Notes under the pieces: generated by a model | Database searches by the model: none | What the model saw: only the letters and a program-made list of their open reading frames with translations | Told to the model about the DNA's origin: nothing | Source: an uncultured Prevotellaceae bacterium | Lineage (GTDB): Bacteria > Bacteroidota > Bacteroidia > Bacteroidales > Bacteroidaceae | NCBI GenBank assembly: GCA_900314985.1 | Contig: OMXL01000005.1 | Coordinates: forward strand, 87,220-151,219 | Reading direction: 5' to 3' | Length of the DNA stretch: 64,000 nucleotides | Position numbers and translations under genes: made by a program | Shown: positions 27,007 through 35,377 of the stretch, in pieces | Position numbering within the stretch: the first letter of the stretch is position 1 | How the letters are laid out: every line of letters begins with the position of its first letter

Positions 27007-27984
27007 TTAAATGCTCAACTCATCAAGCACTGTGATGAGACGCTTGTCGAAACGCTTGTCGGTACGGATGCACTCTGAGAAGGGCACATAGACAATGTCA
27101 TTGTTGCGATAGCCCACCATCACGTTACGCTGTCCTTGTTTGATAGCTTCGATGGCACCGACACCCGTGCTGCTGGCCAGGATACGGTCGCGCGCCGAAG
27201 GACTGCCGCCACGCTGCAGGTGGCCAAGGATAGAGACACGTACGTCGAACTCGGGGAACTCGTTTTTCACGCGCTCGGCATAGTAGAGAGCACCACACTT
27301 AGGACTCTCAGAGACGATGACGATACACGACTTCTTCGACTTACGAATACCACGCGACATGAAGGCTGCCAACTGGTCGACATCTGTCGTCTCCTCAGGA
27401 ACGATGGCAGCCTCAGCACCACAGGCGATGGCACAGTTCTGAGCCAGGAAACCAGCATCACGTCCCATCACTTCAACAAAGAAGATGCGCTCGTGAGAGT
27501 TGGCAGTATCGCGAATGCGGTCCACACACTCCATGATGGTATTCATCGTAGTGTCATAGCCGATGGTGGCATCGGTACCGTAGAGGTCGTTGTCGATAGT
27601 ACCGGGCAGACCTATTACGGGGAAGTCGAACTCCACGCCAAAGTTCCAAGCTCCTGTCAGCGAGCCATTACCGCCAATCACCACCAGGGCGTCGATCTCT
27701 TCCTTCTGGCACGTCTCGTAAGCCTTCTGCATACCCTCTGGAGTCATAAACTCCTTAGAGCGTGCCGTCTTCAGAATTGTACCACCACGGGTAATGATGC
27801 CGCTGACATCCTCTGTCGTCAGCACCTTCACCTCATCCTTGATGAGTCCGTCGTAACCACGGTAGATACCCTTAATCGTAAAACCGTTACAGATGCCAGC
27901 GCGCGTCACGGCACGGATGGCAGCGTTCATGCCGGGCGAATCGCCACCCGACGTCAAAATACCTATTGTCTTAATCTTACTCAT
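27007..27984 (-). CDS. pfkA: ATP-dependent 6-phosphofructokinase
   Basis: 325 residues. Key motifs are [13 protein letters not shown] (ATP site), GGNGSLTGA, the catalytic [12 protein letters not shown], and [10 protein letters not shown]. The length matches the bacterial PfkA family. It phosphorylates fructose 6-phosphate in glycolysis. Gly (not Asp) follows the second Gly in [10 protein letters not shown], which is the feature associated with ATP rather than pyrophosphate use. Promoter on the minus strand at 28020-28027. Confidence 0.96.
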   Translation of the reverse strand: MSKIKTIGILTSGGDSPGMNAAIRAVTRAGICNGFTIKGIYRGYDGLIKDEVKVLTTEDVSGIITRGGTILKTARSKEFMTPEGMQKAYETCQKEEIDALVVIGGNGSLTGAWNFGVEFDFPVIGLPGTIDNDLYGTDATIGYDTTMNTIMECVDRIRDTANSHERIFFVEVMGRDAGFLAQNCAIACGAEAAIVPEETTDVDQLAAFMSRGIRKSKKSCIVIVSESPKCGALYYAERVKNEFPEFDVRVSILGHLQRGGSPSARDRILASSTGVGAIEAIKQGQRNVMVGYRNNDIVYVPFSECIRTDKRFDKRLITVLDELSI

Positions 27985-28019
27985 TGTAGTTTATATGTAT
28001 GTTATTTGCTACGCAGCTG

Positions 28020-28027
28020 CAAAGGTA
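28020..28027 (-). promoter_or_regulatory. -7 promoter element for pfkA
   Basis: TACCTTTG on the minus strand, 36 nt before the ATG. A second copy of the same local sequence lies 85 bp further upstream at 28105-28112 and may be a second promoter. Confidence 0.65.
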
Positions 28028-28160
28028 CGAATAAGCGAGAACAATACAAAACAAAAATGACCTTTTTTGTTTTTATTGTCGAGCGCAAGTACTTTCGACG
28101 AAGTCAAAGGTACGAATAAACAAGAGAAAAGCCAAATAAATTTGAGTTTTTCCGAGTAAC

Positions 28161-28182
28161 TGACAGGGGCTGACCCCTGTCA
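28161..28182. repeat. Perfect hairpin TGACAGGGG-CTGA-CCCCTGTCA
   Basis: Nine-bp stem with a 4-nt loop, followed by a second hairpin (GGCAGAC/GTCTGTCC, 28189-28209) and a T-rich stretch. It lies in the 434-bp gap between pfkA and the toxin-antitoxin genes. The rest of the gap shows the doubled promoter-like sequence at 28020 and 28105 and no gene. Confidence 0.8.
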
Positions 28183-28337
28183 GCTTTAGGCAGACCTTCG
28201 AGTCTGTCCATATTTTTTATAGTACTTATCCCCTTTTATCTTTCTTTTCATGCCTTTTATTTGACTCAACCAGATTGCCATCCAGCAGATGCAGGTATTG
28301 GAAGGAAACAGCGGTAGGATGTTACGGAAATCAAATT

Positions 28338-28392
28338 GTACATAAAAAGGTACATAAATATTTGGATTATTGAAATAAATATCGTAACTTTG
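28338..28392 (+). promoter_or_regulatory. Toxin-antitoxin promoter with paired direct repeats
   Basis: GTACATAAA occurs at 28338-28346 and again at 28350-28358, 12 bp apart, just upstream of a -7 element TAACTTTG (28385-28392). Phd/YefM proteins bind repeated operators of this kind, so autoregulation is likely. Confidence 0.6.
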
Positions 28393-28418
28393 CGCCAAAG
28401 AATAAAAAAGATTGAATT

Positions 28419-28673
28419 ATGACAGCACTTACATTTAGCGATTTCAGAAAGAATATGGCCAGTTCATTTGACCTTGTTGACGCTGGCGAGCATGTGTTCA
28501 TCAACAGGGGTAGCAAGAAAATGTATGCTATCGTGGCTGTAGATGACGATGACCTGACTATTACTCCCGCTATGGCTGCAAAAATAGAGAAAGCCAGGAA
28601 GGAGTATAAGGAAGGAAAGGGCGTGTCCCTGAAGACTCACGAAGATATTGACAGGTATTTCGAATCACTGTGA
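28419..28673 (+). CDS. Phd/YefM-family antitoxin
   Basis: 84 residues. The N-terminal half (MTALTFSDFRKNMASSFDLV ... VFINRGSKKMYAIVAVDDD) has the Phd/YefM fold pattern of DNA-binding dimers, and the charged C-terminal half (KIEKARKEYKEGKGVSLKTH) is the usual toxin-binding tail. It precedes and touches a YoeB-type toxin gene. Expected to bind and silence the toxin and repress its own promoter, where two direct repeats are visible. Confidence 0.88.
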   Translation: MTALTFSDFRKNMASSFDLVDAGEHVFINRGSKKMYAIVAVDDDDLTITPAMAAKIEKARKEYKEGKGVSLKTHEDIDRYFESL

Positions 28674-28675
28674 TT

Positions 28676-28948
28676 ATGTACGAGGTTAAGGTTTTAGAAG
28701 AGGCAGAAAAAGTCATTAAGAAGTGGAAGAAGTCAAATCCACAACTCTTTAAGAAATACCTGAAGATTTTCCATGAGTTAGCAGATCACCCTCGTACAGG
28801 TATTGGTCATCCAGAGGCACTAAAAGGCGGAAATGACGTAACATACTCACGTCACATTACAGCACATGACCGGATTATCTACGACATCTATGATGAGACG
28901 CTAGTTGTATTAGTCATCGAAACAGAAGGACATTACAACGACAAGTAG
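28676..28948 (+). CDS. YoeB/RelE-family mRNA interferase toxin
   Basis: 90 residues from ATG 28676 (MYEVKVLEEA); a GTG at 28670 overlapping the antitoxin stop is the alternative start. The sequence follows the RelE/YoeB fold: WKKSNPQLFKKYLKIFHEL, HPRTGIGHPEALKGG, the YSRHITAHDRIIYDI core and a C-terminal GHYNDK. In YoeB the residues Glu, Arg, His and Tyr in these segments are catalytic (HP..G.G.PE.LK, R.I...R..Y, GHY). It cleaves mRNA at the ribosome in known members. Confidence 0.88.
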   Translation: MYEVKVLEEAEKVIKKWKKSNPQLFKKYLKIFHELADHPRTGIGHPEALKGGNDVTYSRHITAHDRIIYDIYDETLVVLVIETEGHYNDK

Positions 28949-28965
28949 TGTATTACACGCTATGT

Positions 28966-30270
28966 TTACTTCCTCCCATTCTGCTGAATCCTGTATCTTG
29001 TGGAGCGGATGGCCTCTTGGGTGATGCCCATGATGCGGCGGACGTCGCGGTCTTCCATGCCCATCTCATAGAGGATGAGGAAGAAGGTGTTGTGGGCGGT
29101 CTTAGGAGCATATTTCTTCTGGATACGGCAGAAAGAGGGGAAATCGATGGCCTTATAGTAGTCGATGAAGCATTTGTAGTCGTCGTTCGACCAGCCTGAT
29201 GTGGTGCCTTTCTTTTTAATGTCATCGTAGAGTAGTTTACCATGAATAAGACGAGGTGACTCATGTTCTACTAGTTCACGAATCTTACTGTTCAACTCTT
29301 CTATCTGCTGTGTGATATCAGTATCTTTTTGCAGACTCTTCAGCTGAGTTATCTCATTGATATAACTATTAATCTGCATTTGCTGTTCAGTGAGCACTAT
29401 ACGCTCCTTTGCTCTGCGATAGCGGATATACAGTACTAAGAGCATGATGATGAAAAGTAGAAACACTAACGCTACAGCCGCCCATATCAGTTGTTGGCGA
29501 TGGGCCTCTTGTTTCTTTTGTCCATCAAACTGCCACTGTAATTCTAGCACCGTATTATTCCTCCTTGCCTTAGCCTGACGCACGCTATCTCTAATTTCCA
29601 TCAATAGTCTCTCCTGACGCCAATCGACAGAACCTACATAGGGCTCCATTTTCTTGGTATAGTAAGCAGCACTATCTACCTGTCCCAGGTTGGCATAATT
29701 ATCTGCTATCTGCATATATATGTTAGCTATATCCTCCCAATTATTGGTTTGCAAGACATACCTCAATGCTTTTTGTGCATAGTCAACTCCCAACAGATAA
29801 TTACCGCAACGTTGATTAATTCTTCCTATAGCATAATAGATTTTATACTTCATCCAGTCATTCTTCGTCTGTACAACCTGCTCCTCAGCCTGTTTCATTA
29901 CAACTATAGCCTTGGACCAGTCTCTAAGATAGATGTAGTATTCACCTTTATAATAATAGCAACAGGCCAATCGTTCCCTGTCACCTGTTATTTTGTAGTA
30001 GTGAATGGCCTCATTAATCAGCGAATCAGAAGAAGGATAGAATTCTCGTTCGATAGCAGCACGAGTCATCAGTAGATTGTAATAGGCACGGTCTTCCTCA
30101 TTCGGGAACGAAGTAGCATTGTATTTAGATATAAAATGGTAAGCATAGTCGTTCTTCCCTTCTGCTAATAGTGAGTCAATCTTTACCAATTGCTGTGAAA
30201 TTGGCAATCCACCACAACTCACAAGTATTGACACGAAGGTCAGCAAGCATAAAAAATTCTTTATTCTCAT
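28966..30270 (-). CDS. Lipoprotein-like TPR sensor with membrane helix and C-terminal HTH-like domain
   Basis: 434 residues. The N-terminus has a lipoprotein-type signal (LLTFVSILVSCGG), followed by TPR-like helical repeats (~20-230), a membrane helix (~255-277, LIWAAVALVFLLFIIMLLVLYI), a coiled coil (~285-330) and a C-terminal ~80 residues ending in MGMEDRDVRRIMGITQEAIRSTRYRIQ (split here: VRRIMGITQEAIRSTRYRIQ), which looks like a LuxR-type helix-turn-helix. This layout of periplasmic TPR, one pass and a cytoplasmic DNA-binding-like end is known in Bacteroidota regulators. Its target is not evident; the divergent thioredoxin-like gene is the nearest candidate. If Cys19 is lipidated, the protein would be anchored at both ends, or the signal is just an uncleaved helix. 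Confidence 0.75.
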   Translation of the reverse strand: MRIKNFLCLLTFVSILVSCGGLPISQQLVKIDSLLAEGKNDYAYHFISKYNATSFPNEEDRAYYNLLMTRAAIEREFYPSSDSLINEAIHYYKITGDRERLACCYYYKGEYYIYLRDWSKAIVVMKQAEEQVVQTKNDWMKYKIYYAIGRINQRCGNYLLGVDYAQKALRYVLQTNNWEDIANIYMQIADNYANLGQVDSAAYYTKKMEPYVGSVDWRQERLLMEIRDSVRQAKARRNNTVLELQWQFDGQKKQEAHRQQLIWAAVALVFLLFIIMLLVLYIRYRRAKERIVLTEQQMQINSYINEITQLKSLQKDTDITQQIEELNSKIRELVEHESPRLIHGKLLYDDIKKKGTTSGWSNDDYKCFIDYYKAIDFPSFCRIQKKYAPKTAHNTFFLILYEMGMEDRDVRRIMGITQEAIRSTRYRIQQNGRK

Positions 30271-30288
30271 AATGTCGCTATTTTGCTA

Positions 30289-30296
30289 CAAAGATA
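30289..30296 (-). promoter_or_regulatory. -7 promoter element for the TPR-HTH gene
   Basis: TATCTTTG on the minus strand, about 19 nt before the ATG. Confidence 0.6.
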
Positions 30297-30497
30297 CAAC
30301 TATTTAGGCTTTTTCTACATCACTAATACCTGTTTTTTCTATCATGTGGTCGTGCCAAACCGTTGTTTTTATCTCAAAACATCTATTTGCTAGATACAGA
30401 AATTGTTGATTTTCAACATTATAGTTATTAACTTCTACGAAACGGCATCAATGAGTACTTTTTTGAATAAACCATTGTATATATCCCAAACCTTCTA

Positions 30498-30505
30498 TAT
30501 CTTTG
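30498..30505 (+). promoter_or_regulatory. -7 promoter element for the thioredoxin-like gene
   Basis: TATCTTTG, 29 nt before the ATG; the 263-bp divergent gap upstream shows no gene. Confidence 0.6.
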
Positions 30506-30533
30506 TCACACCAAAAACGCAATTTAACTTATT

Positions 30534-32528
30534 ATGAAGAAATCAACAATCATCACCATCCTGCTCGCCCTCGTCTCAGTGGTTGGGCAGGCAAAGACAT
30601 TTAAGACCATCAAGAATCCAGAGACGATGGCCTGCGTAAACGTAAATCCGGGCGAACTGAAAGCCCGTGAAATTATCTTCAGAGACACGGCGACAACCGT
30701 ACACTTCACTATGGAGAAAGAAAAGGGACAAACTTTCCGTTTTGCCAGCACGAGTTATCTGCTGGATGAGGACGGCAACCGCTACCCGCTGCGCTCTGCC
30801 GATGGAATCGCCCTTGACTCATGGGTGCAGTCGCCTGAAAGTGGTATAACGAACTTCACGGTGCACTTTGAGCCAATGCCTAAGAAGGTGCAGGTATTCG
30901 ACTATATTGAGGGAGATGAGAAAGGCTCCTTTAGGCTGTTGGGTATTCACGATAAGAAATATAAGGTGAATGTTCCCACGCTACAAGAATTGTCAGAGGC
31001 TAATCCCTATACAGTACCTGCCGATTGGCTTAAGACAGATACCATTACTATCCGAGGGCGCATAGAGGGCTACGATGCAGAGAAACTTGGCTTTACATCC
31101 ATGAATTGCTACTATTATAGTGTTTTTGAAAAGGACGGTGTAACATTAATTTTCGACATAGCCCCTGACGGTACGTTCGAAAAGAAGTTCCATGCCTACT
31201 ATCCCACCTATGAAGTTATCGCTCCAGATAATTCTAACATAAGGTTTGACAATGTGCCAATCTATGCTCGCCCTGGCGAGACTATTGATATCACCATTAA
31301 ACCCAACGAACATGGGATATATGAATGCTATTATAATAATGGTAGCTGTAAGGAAGTAGAACGTTGGTTAAAAGCGGATTTGGATATGTGGGAACTGACT
31401 AAGCCAATATCTGAATTCAAGGGTAACATCAGCGAAATGGACAAGGTGGCAGATCAGACTTGGCTGGACATACTCTATATCATACAGCGAGAAGCCACCC
31501 GTCAGCATTTCACCACACAGGAGATGCAATTGGCATTAGCCAGTATGCAAGGATCAATCATTGAAGCAATGGCGAACTACATTCGTAATCACAAAAGGGG
31601 GTTAACGAAAGTGAAAGAGGTTGACGGGGAATTTGATGTGGAAATCCTTGATAGTATAGAGTGGAAAGAGTTGGACAAGATGGAACACTATAAAATGATG
31701 CAGCGTATAGACTATGACAATCCATTACTGATGTGCAGCGACTTCCACATAGTACTCAACCGTATCCAAATTGTTGGTAATATCATAAGACTAAAGTATA
31801 AAGATGTTGTTGTAGACGAGAAAGGTGAATACGTCTTCAATATAGAGAACGAAAAGAAGTTACTCGCCAATTATATTCCAGCTCTGCGCGAACTAATGGG
31901 TACAGACAAAAACAATTTCGCAATTCAACTTTGCGTTTATAATGAGATGATGAACCATTTTGATAAATGGCAATCCCAAAAGGCGTTACTCAGCAACGTG
32001 ATGCCTGTATATCTTGATGTTTTCACAAATCCATACATCCACCAAAAAGCAGAAGAATTCTACGCAAAGAAGATGGAACAGAAAGAAATTGCCGCTCCCT
32101 TGCCAACCAACAATCCCTCTGCCGTCTTGATTCGGGCACTCTGTGCCAGATATCCTGGCCGTTATTTGATGATTGACTTTTGGGGTATGAGTTGTGGACC
32201 TTGTCGTGCTGCCATTCAGATGAGCAAAGAACTGCGTGCCGAGATTGCCAAACGTGATGATGTGAAACTCATCTTTATTGCCGAAGAGCGCACTGCTGAA
32301 GGTAGCGACGAATATAGGAAGTATGTGTCAGAATGGTTGGCTGACGAGGAAACTATTTGTTTGACAAAGTCCGACTTTGTCCGTCTGCAAGAGTTGTTCC
32401 AGTTCAACAGCATTCCCCACTACGAGACCATCACGCCCGACTGCCGCCGTGTCTGCGACGACTTGCGCATCAACGGATACGACAACTTCGATGAAGAGTT
32501 GCAAAGACTAAAAGAGAAATTGAAATAA
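30534..32528 (+). CDS. Exported thioredoxin-fold (TlpA-like) protein
   Basis: 664 residues. A signal peptide (KSTIITILLALVSVVGQAK) leads to a large N-terminal region (~25-510) of beta-sandwich and helical character without a motif I can name, then a thioredoxin-like domain (~515-664) with the redox motif MSCGPCRAAI (Cys-Gly-Pro-Cys) and a cis-Pro segment (SIPHYETI). TlpA-like Bacteroidota proteins reduce periplasmic disulfides. The last ~30 residues (DCRRVCDDLRINGYDNFDEE) recur almost unchanged at the end of the next gene's product. Confidence 0.85.
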   Translation: MKKSTIITILLALVSVVGQAKTFKTIKNPETMACVNVNPGELKAREIIFRDTATTVHFTMEKEKGQTFRFASTSYLLDEDGNRYPLRSADGIALDSWVQSPESGITNFTVHFEPMPKKVQVFDYIEGDEKGSFRLLGIHDKKYKVNVPTLQELSEANPYTVPADWLKTDTITIRGRIEGYDAEKLGFTSMNCYYYSVFEKDGVTLIFDIAPDGTFEKKFHAYYPTYEVIAPDNSNIRFDNVPIYARPGETIDITIKPNEHGIYECYYNNGSCKEVERWLKADLDMWELTKPISEFKGNISEMDKVADQTWLDILYIIQREATRQHFTTQEMQLALASMQGSIIEAMANYIRNHKRGLTKVKEVDGEFDVEILDSIEWKELDKMEHYKMMQRIDYDNPLLMCSDFHIVLNRIQIVGNIIRLKYKDVVVDEKGEYVFNIENEKKLLANYIPALRELMGTDKNNFAIQLCVYNEMMNHFDKWQSQKALLSNVMPVYLDVFTNPYIHQKAEEFYAKKMEQKEIAAPLPTNNPSAVLIRALCARYPGRYLMIDFWGMSCGPCRAAIQMSKELRAEIAKRDDVKLIFIAEERTAEGSDEYRKYVSEWLADEETICLTKSDFVRLQELFQFNSIPHYETITPDCRRVCDDLRINGYDNFDEELQRLKEKLK

Positions 32529-32549
32529 CATTCATGCTCCATTCATTTT

Positions 32550-33425
32550 ATGTCTAACATAAGAAGCGAAATATGGAACACTTTTTGGCAGTTTGCGCTT
32601 AGTCTGCTGCTTTTTAATACGCCTGCATTTGTCGGCTTCTCAAATTACGACACACTTGCTTGGTCTGTGGTGGTTTGCAGTCTGATTCTCATCATCTTCT
32701 TCCTGGGTAGGCGTTACGTTAGCCTGTCGCCTGGCCTAATCGAGAGGAAAAACATTTGGCGGTTGATGGGCCTGATTGTCTTGACTGTGGTGGCAAACAT
32801 ATTCTTTGATTTGTCCATTCTCGACCTTCCCTTCTATCACAACATTTTCCCCGAAGAATGGGCTGAACTATTCGAAGATGACATGCAGATGACCCTTCCG
32901 CTTTATCTGGATGCCTGCCTGCTGGCTCCGATAGCCGAAGAGATTGCTTTCCGAGGCGTATTTCTCGGTGGGTTGCTTCGTATGCAGTGCAATCCTTGGC
33001 TCGCCATCCTAATCTCAACCATCATTTTTTCCATAATGCACATGTCACCTATGATGTTCCTCAATGTAACTATCGCTGGTTTCATCTTTGGATGGCTTTT
33101 CTGGCGAACTAAGAGTCTCGTTCCTGGTATCATCGCCCACATTACCAGCAATACTATTGCTTCTTTATGTGGACCAGTCATAGAGTACTTTACAAATCCT
33201 ATTCAAGAAGAATACGCACCTAATGTGGTACTTGATGTGATTGTAATCATCATCGCTATACCCATGCTCTTTTTCGCTCTGCAACGAATTAATAAGATGG
33301 TGCCAAAGAGTATCAATATCGAAAGTATCATGCCCGACTGCCGCCGTGTCCGTGACGACCTGCGCATCAACGGTTACGACAACTTCGACTACGAACTGGA
33401 GCGACTGAAAGAGAAACTCAAATAG
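32550..33425 (+). CDS. CPBP-family membrane glutamic protease with a thioredoxin-protein tail
   Basis: 291 residues with about seven membrane helices. CPBP motifs are visible: EEIAFRG (the EExxxR motif, ~131), then SIMHM and HITSN with the later conserved His residues. Family members are ABI-type proteases such as Rce1-like enzymes. Residues ~260-291 (PDCRRVRDDLRINGYDNFDY...) nearly repeat the end of the thioredoxin-like protein upstream and are not part of the CPBP fold. The gene starts 22 nt after that gene, so they form an operon. The tail likely came from recombination with a former downstream paralogue of the thioredoxin gene. Confidence 0.87.
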   Translation: MSNIRSEIWNTFWQFALSLLLFNTPAFVGFSNYDTLAWSVVVCSLILIIFFLGRRYVSLSPGLIERKNIWRLMGLIVLTVVANIFFDLSILDLPFYHNIFPEEWAELFEDDMQMTLPLYLDACLLAPIAEEIAFRGVFLGGLLRMQCNPWLAILISTIIFSIMHMSPMMFLNVTIAGFIFGWLFWRTKSLVPGIIAHITSNTIASLCGPVIEYFTNPIQEEYAPNVVLDVIVIIIAIPMLFFALQRINKMVPKSINIESIMPDCRRVRDDLRINGYDNFDYELERLKEKLK

Positions 33426-33437
33426 AACGAAGCGAAT

Positions 33438-33563
33438 ATGAACCACATGAATACATTCATAGATTCCGACCTCTGCGAAGCACTACGGCGGATATATGCC
33501 AATACGCCGCCACCACCCGCAGGCTTCAAGGAAAGAATCCTGAAAAGTGTTCTGAAAGTTTGA
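33438..33563 (+). CDS. Possible small protein after the CPBP gene
   Basis: 41 codons from ATG 33438, 13 nt after the CPBP stop: MNHMNTFIDSDLCEALRRIY, then a Pro run and GFKERILKSVLK. The PPPPAGFKERIL part resembles the short N-terminal segments of Bacteroidota anti-sigma-like or accessory proteins, but I do not recognise a family. It could equally be a remnant of a larger deleted gene, since the preceding gene also shows a transplanted tail. Confidence 0.4.
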   Translation: MNHMNTFIDSDLCEALRRIYANTPPPPAGFKERILKSVLKV

Positions 33564-33677
33564 AATGAACAAATGATTGTGAACAAAACAATATGTAGAA
33601 CCCCCAAACGAAGGAATGTATTATGAGTCCATGAGAAGAAATAATCTCAAATATTTGGATGCGTGAAAGATTTCCAT

Positions 33678-33685
33678 TATCTTTG
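33678..33685 (+). promoter_or_regulatory. -7 promoter element upstream of the structured leader
   Basis: TATCTTTG; it places a transcription start near 33692 and gives a leader of about 220 nt before the next ATG. Confidence 0.6.
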
Positions 33686-33691
33686 CACCTT

Positions 33692-33860
33692 GAAATATAG
33701 TAGATAGAGCGACAGCTTTCTGTACTTCTCACGAAATTACCACAGAAGATGAGACACGGGAAGACTGCTGTTAGCTCACACTCGGATATGGGTGTGGGCT
33801 TTAGCGGTATCCATCTGTGTCGAGGTGTGTGGTAATACCTGTGAGAAGATGTTCATACCG
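33692..33860 (+). ncRNA. Candidate structured RNA or leader
   Basis: The 350-bp gap between small ORF and next gene is not empty. Nested helices can be drawn: CTTCTCAC (33725-33732) with GTGAGAAG (33841-33848); TTACCACA (33737-33744) with TGTGGTAA (33828-33835); GACAC (33753-33757) with GTGTC (33817-33821); and AGCTCACAC (33773-33781) with GTGTGGGCT (33792-33800, one G-U). All four stems are co-linear and nested, which is hard to get by chance. The promoter stands at 33678. No known riboswitch core was recognised. It could be a small RNA or a cis-regulatory leader for the gene at 33914. Confidence 0.6.
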
Positions 33861-33913
33861 TTATCGCCCGCATCCTTTTTTGGATCAATGAATTTACTAT
33901 ATTTATTTGTTTT

Positions 33914-34399
33914 ATGAATATGAATGACGACGAAGCCATAGGCTTAATAAACCGTCTGCTTGAAAGGCTGCATCAAGCAGATCTGACGAATTTTGGCAGC
34001 CACCTCCAAATAGTATATGTCGCCTCGGGGGCGCAGCATGTAGAAACACAGATTAATATGGGAGCCTACGGCCAAACAGAGACTCTCCCCAGCCCTCCCT
34101 GTGTAGGGAGGGAGAAAGAAACCATCAACTTGCCTCAAGCCCTTGCTACCGAGAAGGCTATGGCGCTATGGAAGAAAGCGCAGACGGCAGGGTGGGTGGA
34201 CGCCAACTATCAACCACTCATCTCCCGCACCCAGTCAGCACTTCTGGCCGATGCCATGGCAGAGAAGTTAGGCATCCGCCAGAAGTGGAAAACCTTCGAG
34301 ACGCTGTGGAATCGGAAGAATATGCGTAGTGACTACAACTTGGCACTCAGGCAACAACAGTCACTAGACTTTCTGACTGAATTGAAGAGGATGATATAA
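33914..34399 (+). CDS. Uncharacterised protein carrying an in-frame palindrome
   Basis: 161 residues. The second half (WVDANYQPLISRTQSALLAD, KWKTFETLWNRKNMRSDYNL) looks like a compact helical domain met in Bacteroidota proteins of unknown role. Residues ~58-68 (LPSPPCVGREKE) come from the CCCTCCC/GGGAGGG palindrome at 34083-34114, so this segment is probably not part of the original protein. It follows the structured leader and is closed by a strong terminator. I do not recognise a function. Confidence 0.65.
   Translation: MNMNDDEAIGLINRLLERLHQADLTNFGSHLQIVYVASGAQHVETQINMGAYGQTETLPSPPCVGREKETINLPQALATEKAMALWKKAQTAGWVDANYQPLISRTQSALLADAMAEKLGIRQKWKTFETLWNRKNMRSDYNLALRQQQSLDFLTELKRMI
34083..34114. 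repeat. CCCTCCC palindrome (divergent copy) inside the gene at 33914
   Basis: CCCTCCCTGTGTAGGGAGGG with flanking CTCCCC and GAG, related in composition and form to the 29-bp palindrome at 62204 but not identical. Confidence 0.65.
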
Positions 34400-34404
34400 A
34401 AAAC

Positions 34405-34440
34405 AAAAAAGTCCTGAAACCTAAGTATCAGGACTTTTTT
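34405..34440. terminator. Bidirectional terminator
   Basis: Perfect 13-bp stem AAAAAAGTCCTGA/TCAGGACTTTTTT with a 10-nt loop; it serves the plus-strand gene before it and the minus-strand zeta-toxin pair. Confidence 0.92.
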
Positions 34441-34459
34441 GTTGTGATCTTGTTTTTCC

Positions 34460-34639
34460 TTAAATAACAGAATTTCCAGCCATTATTTGCTTTGCGGGAA
34501 TGCGCTGAAACGTCTCACCATCTGATGAAACAATGATATCCTCACCGCGAAAGGCTTTGTCTTCTAACATCCTTTTCTCGGCAAGTTTCAGACCGTTTCT
34601 CAACTTTTCGGAGAATTCTTTTACTTCTTTATTTGACAT
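34460..34639 (-). CDS. Small partner protein of the zeta-type toxin
   Basis: 59 residues from MSNKEVKEFS; an in-frame ATG at 34672 would give 70 residues. The frame overlaps the end of the zeta-like gene by 11 nt, so the two are coupled. It is charged (KLAEKRMLEDKAFRGEDIIV) and has no membrane segment. In several Bacteroidota a small gene of this type follows a zeta-like kinase and may be its antitoxin, but it does not resemble the known epsilon protein. Confidence 0.6.
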   Translation of the reverse strand: MSNKEVKEFSEKLRNGLKLAEKRMLEDKAFRGEDIIVSSDGETFQRIPAKQIMAGNSVI

Positions 34640-35201
34640 AGTTTTTAATTTTTGCAAATAATGATTCTTCATAAATTACAGTTTGAACATCTTTACCACC
34701 ACAGGCAATTTGCTTACGAGGATATTCGCTATTATCGTATATATCCCAATAGTCTACTTCGTCCATAAACAAATTGAAAAGATTGTTAATACCTGTAACG
34801 TACCTTCTCTGAGCAATCGCTTCGGGTATATTGTGCCCACCTTTAGCTACTCGTTCTGCAATACGCAATAGAGCTAGTTTTGGAGAATTTAGCCAGAAAA
34901 ACAAAACTTTTACTACATATCCTTTATTATGTGCACGACGCACCAGATTGATATATGACTTGGTAGCAAGAGTTGTTTCTATTGAAAATGTCTCTCCCTT
35001 TTCCAATAGTTCATCTATGCGTTTCAACATTAATCGTCCAGCTTCTATTGCTACACTTTCTGGATTGAATGGAGAAAGACCTCTTGCAATCTCATCAGCA
35101 TTTACGAACTCCTTGCAGTCAAGGATTTCGGGAAGTACAGTATACGATGCTGTCGTTTTTCCTGCACCGTTGCAACCACTAATGATATAAAGGTTTTTCA
35201 T
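34629..35201 (-). CDS. Zeta-toxin-like P-loop kinase
   Basis: 190 residues from MKNLYIISGCNGAGKTTASY. The Walker A motif GCNGAGKT stands at residue ~8, with FVNADEIARGLSPFNPE (the zeta-type Asp region), SIETTLATKSY, and a basic RIAERVAKGGHNIPEA segment that in zeta kinases holds catalytic arginines. Zeta toxins phosphorylate UDP-N-acetylglucosamine; many chromosomal relatives act on other substrates. An upstream in-frame ATG was rejected because the probable promoter (35210-35217) lies between it and this start. The leader would be very short. Confidence 0.83.
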   Translation of the reverse strand: MKNLYIISGCNGAGKTTASYTVLPEILDCKEFVNADEIARGLSPFNPESVAIEAGRLMLKRIDELLEKGETFSIETTLATKSYINLVRRAHNKGYVVKVLFFWLNSPKLALLRIAERVAKGGHNIPEAIAQRRYVTGINNLFNLFMDEVDYWDIYDNSEYPRKQIACGGKDVQTVIYEESLFAKIKNYVK

Positions 35202-35209
35202 TTCGGGGA

Positions 35210-35217
35210 CAAAGGTA
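35210..35217 (-). promoter_or_regulatory. -7 promoter element for the zeta-toxin pair
   Basis: TACCTTTG on the minus strand, only 8 nt before the ATG, so the mRNA is almost leaderless. Confidence 0.6.
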
Positions 35218-35317
35218 CAAATAAGCGAGCAAAAAAACAAATAATATTTGATTTTTTTACCCAACCGTAGTACCTAGCGTAGTGGATGCGTAGGTAGTAA
35301 GAGTCAAAGAATATGAG

Positions 35318-35325
35318 TACCTTTG
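35318..35325 (+). promoter_or_regulatory. -7 promoter element for the antirepressor-like gene
   Basis: TACCTTTG, 53 nt before the ATG. Confidence 0.6.
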
Positions 35326-35377
35326 CACTGGTTAACCAACAATAAACGAAAACGAAAACGAAAAGAATGTAAAGCTT

